A DNA stretch of 20,719 nt from positions 1 through 20,719 of the forward strand of contig MDYQ01000334.1 of assembly GCA_003024175.1 (NCBI GenBank). The letters are read 5' to 3'. Both the position numbers and the translations under genes were made by a program. A model generated the notes under the pieces. That model was not told where the DNA came from, made no database searches, and saw nothing but the letters and a program-made list of their open reading frames with translations. Position 1 is the stretch's first letter; the number at the start of each line of letters is the position of its first letter. The stretch is from Planoprotostelium fungivorum. Taxonomy: Eukaryota; Evosea; Variosea; Cavosteliida; Cavosteliaceae. Shown piece after piece: positions 19,226-20,719 of the stretch.

Positions 19226-19913
19226 CAGATGTACTCACATTTGTGTCCACTTCGTGATGCGATGATTTCCGGAGATCACATAATCTCGCACATCATTGCG
19301 GTGAATTATCAGAGGGTGCGTGCTGTTTGCTGCGTTCTCGCGGGTCCACTTCTCCACATAGAATGGTCAGGGATGATCGCAGCAATACTCATTACAATAT
19401 CGAGGCCCTGCTGAATGATTGGACGGTACTTGGACATCTCTAGCGTTCTGCCCGCGAAAATGTACGGCTTCTCAAGGTTGACCATCGACTTTTCCAAGAG
19501 AGCACTGTAAGAAGCTGCACAGATCAAAAATAGAGACGTGAGCGAATATCTCACCTTGATTGAAGCAGAAGGTTGGGTCGTACGAAGGCGCTGCGTGAGT
19601 TGCGCATCTACAACAAAATAATTTCGGAATTCTCTCACACTTCGTAACACTGGCAGGTTCGCCCCCACTGGCAACTTGCTGTTCCATATCATCGACCTAC
19701 ACGTATCAGTCCCGTCAAGCGGGTGAGAAGATATAGCGAACATGATGCATTTATCGATAAGATGATACCATCGACAATTTCTGTCCAAAAGGATAGAAAT
19801 TGTCTCACTATATTATTCTTATTATACAATATATGTTTAGAGCCTTAACCCCCGCGCATGTTTATGCATACATCAAATGTAAAATGCAGTGTTCTCACCT
19901 CGTTCTCAGACAT
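19226..19913 (-). CDS. Small unrecognised spliced gene
   Basis: My best minus-strand model starts at ATG 19911-19913 with MSENE, then a long intron to an exon starting VDDMEQQVASGGEPASVTK near 19703, two short introns (33 and 40 bases), an exon with ALLEKSMVNLEKPYIFAGR and MSKYRPIIQQGLDIVM, one further intron, and a last exon with HPLIIHRNDVRDYVISG ending KWTQM and TGA at 19226-19228. That gives about 115 residues, and all joins are in phase. I do not recognise the protein. A rival model keeps a longer frame open without the two short introns and could extend upstream (a coding-looking stretch with EYRIRDKNTPLEGEVIVKV lies at about 19914-20030). The last exons are the most certain part. Confidence 0.4.
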
Positions 19914-20039
19914 TCTTTGATGGATACAATCTCCTCTGAGCGCTCAACGGACTGGACTTTGACGATAACTTCGCCTTCGAGAGGTGTGTTTTTGTCTCTG
20001 ATGCGATACTCGATCGTTGTAGACGGAGATATGTTTATT

Positions 20040-20160
20040 TATTTAATATAATATGGTTTTTGACCGTAGAGTCTGCGCATGCGTGGTGTGTCTCCTCCGC
20101 TTCTTTTGTAGCAAAATTTCTGTTCGTGTGAAAAATTGCAACGCCGCGCGTGCGCGCTCT
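20040..20160. promoter_or_regulatory. AT-rich box and two more GC-rich near-palindromes between divergent genes
   Basis: TTTAATATAATATGG (about 20041-20055) is followed by TCTGCGCATGCGTGG (20072-20085) and CGCCGCGCGTGCGCGC (about 20142-20157). The first resembles the NRF1-type palindrome TGCGCATGCGCA. They lie between the small minus gene and the plus gene at the right edge, as expected of a divergent promoter. The layout repeats that at 19065-19203. Confidence 0.45.
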
Positions 20161-20188
20161 GGGCTACAAGTTATTTATTCAACTTCAG

Positions 20189-20719
20189 GTGCTACTTATG
20201 GTCAGCATTCCCAGAAGCAACCAGCCATTTCAACATGTAAGAAGCCATTAAAACGGCAATTGATGATCTATCATTGGTTTGAGGAGATGTCTTTTTGCGG
20301 ATGCTGCTCTTCCCTCAAATGTTTCACTTGCCTAGATCCACAAAAGACTGAAGAACATCTTGGAAGAATGCGCAACCTGACCTTCAAAGCACTCACAACT
20401 TGGCTTCAGAATTGGTTCACTGCCACGTGGAGTGCTGAGGGAGCCATAGTGTTCAAGCTTGATGGGGTATCAGTTTGTCAACAGGCCTGGCTGATCTGTC
20501 ATGGTGTTTCTGAGCACAAATATTACAAAGCAAAACAGACCTTCTTTTCTCAGCGTCTATCTACTGAGGGTGAGTACAGAATACCAGTCTGTGTACACTA
20601 ATACAATATGCCCCAGTTGAAGTACCTACACACAGCAGAAACATAGTACCTATGACTGGAAATTCTCCAAAAGAAGCCCTGTGTCTGACTTGGATCCATA
20701 AGTACCTTGAGAAGACATG
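20189..20719 (+). CDS. Start of an unrecognised, possibly transposase-like gene, cut by the right edge
   Basis: Exons 20189-20569 and 20617-20719 join in phase across a GTGAGT...CCCCAG intron. The frame stays open further left, to an ATG at 20053, but that part lies in the GC-palindrome region and may be leader; an acceptor at 20188 gives a better start. Visible are a Cys-rich patch (CGCCSSLKCFTC), a helical part (LTFKALTTWLQNWF), and GVSVCQQAWLICHGVSEHKYYKAKQTFF, then VPMTGNSPKEA. The pattern G..VC..AW...HG.S...YY, followed by a downstream loop, reminds me of uncharacterised proteins with DDE transposase-like cores in animals and protists. No catalytic residues can be seen in this part, so the call is weak. 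Confidence 0.35.

Overview
This is nuclear DNA of a eukaryotic microbe with very short introns (mostly about 35-60 bp, nearly all beginning GTGAG or GTNNG and ending in AG), tightly packed genes and standard code. The gene set (secreted GH18 chitinase with hevein domains, DCP2, the WASH-complex subunit FAM21, cysteinyl-tRNA synthetase, a SLC35-type transporter, a proteasome alpha subunit) plus a Polinton-like fossil suits a free-living amoeba, perhaps an amoebozoan of the Planoprotostelium kind. That organism guess is inference.

Left part, about 1-14,000, is compact host DNA. In order: the tail of an unrecognised gene (+), a chitinase (+, 404-2113), a spacer with one copy of a dispersed repeat, the decapping enzyme DCP2 (+, 2705-4666), FAM21 (-, 4757-8890) with two long arrays of LF motifs, a 275-bp divergent promoter, cysteinyl-tRNA synthetase (+, 9166-11579), a nucleotide-sugar transporter (+, 11728-12980) and proteasome alpha type 3 (-, 12999-13966). 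I traced exons by hand. For six genes every exon joins in phase and the lengths fit their families; only the middle of DCP2 stayed ambiguous. FAM21, DCP2 and the synthetase are housekeeping genes that are neighbours rather than a pathway.

Right part, about 14,000-20,719, is more AT-rich and accessory. It holds two more copies of the dispersed repeat, an orphan 3' exon, a fossil virus-like element (GIY-YIG-like protein, protein-primed-type family B DNA polymerase with an HNH domain at its end), an unrecognised spliced gene (-) that carries an assembly scar at the single N (17819), a small unrecognised gene (-), a set of GC-rich near-palindromes beside AT-rich boxes that look like promoters, and the beginning of an unrecognised, possibly transposase-like gene (+) that runs off the right edge.

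The most interesting items are the greatly expanded FAM21 motif arrays, the polymerase-HNH plus GIY-YIG fossil, the dispersed repeat family, the CG-palindrome promoter-like motifs, and two unknown spliced genes.
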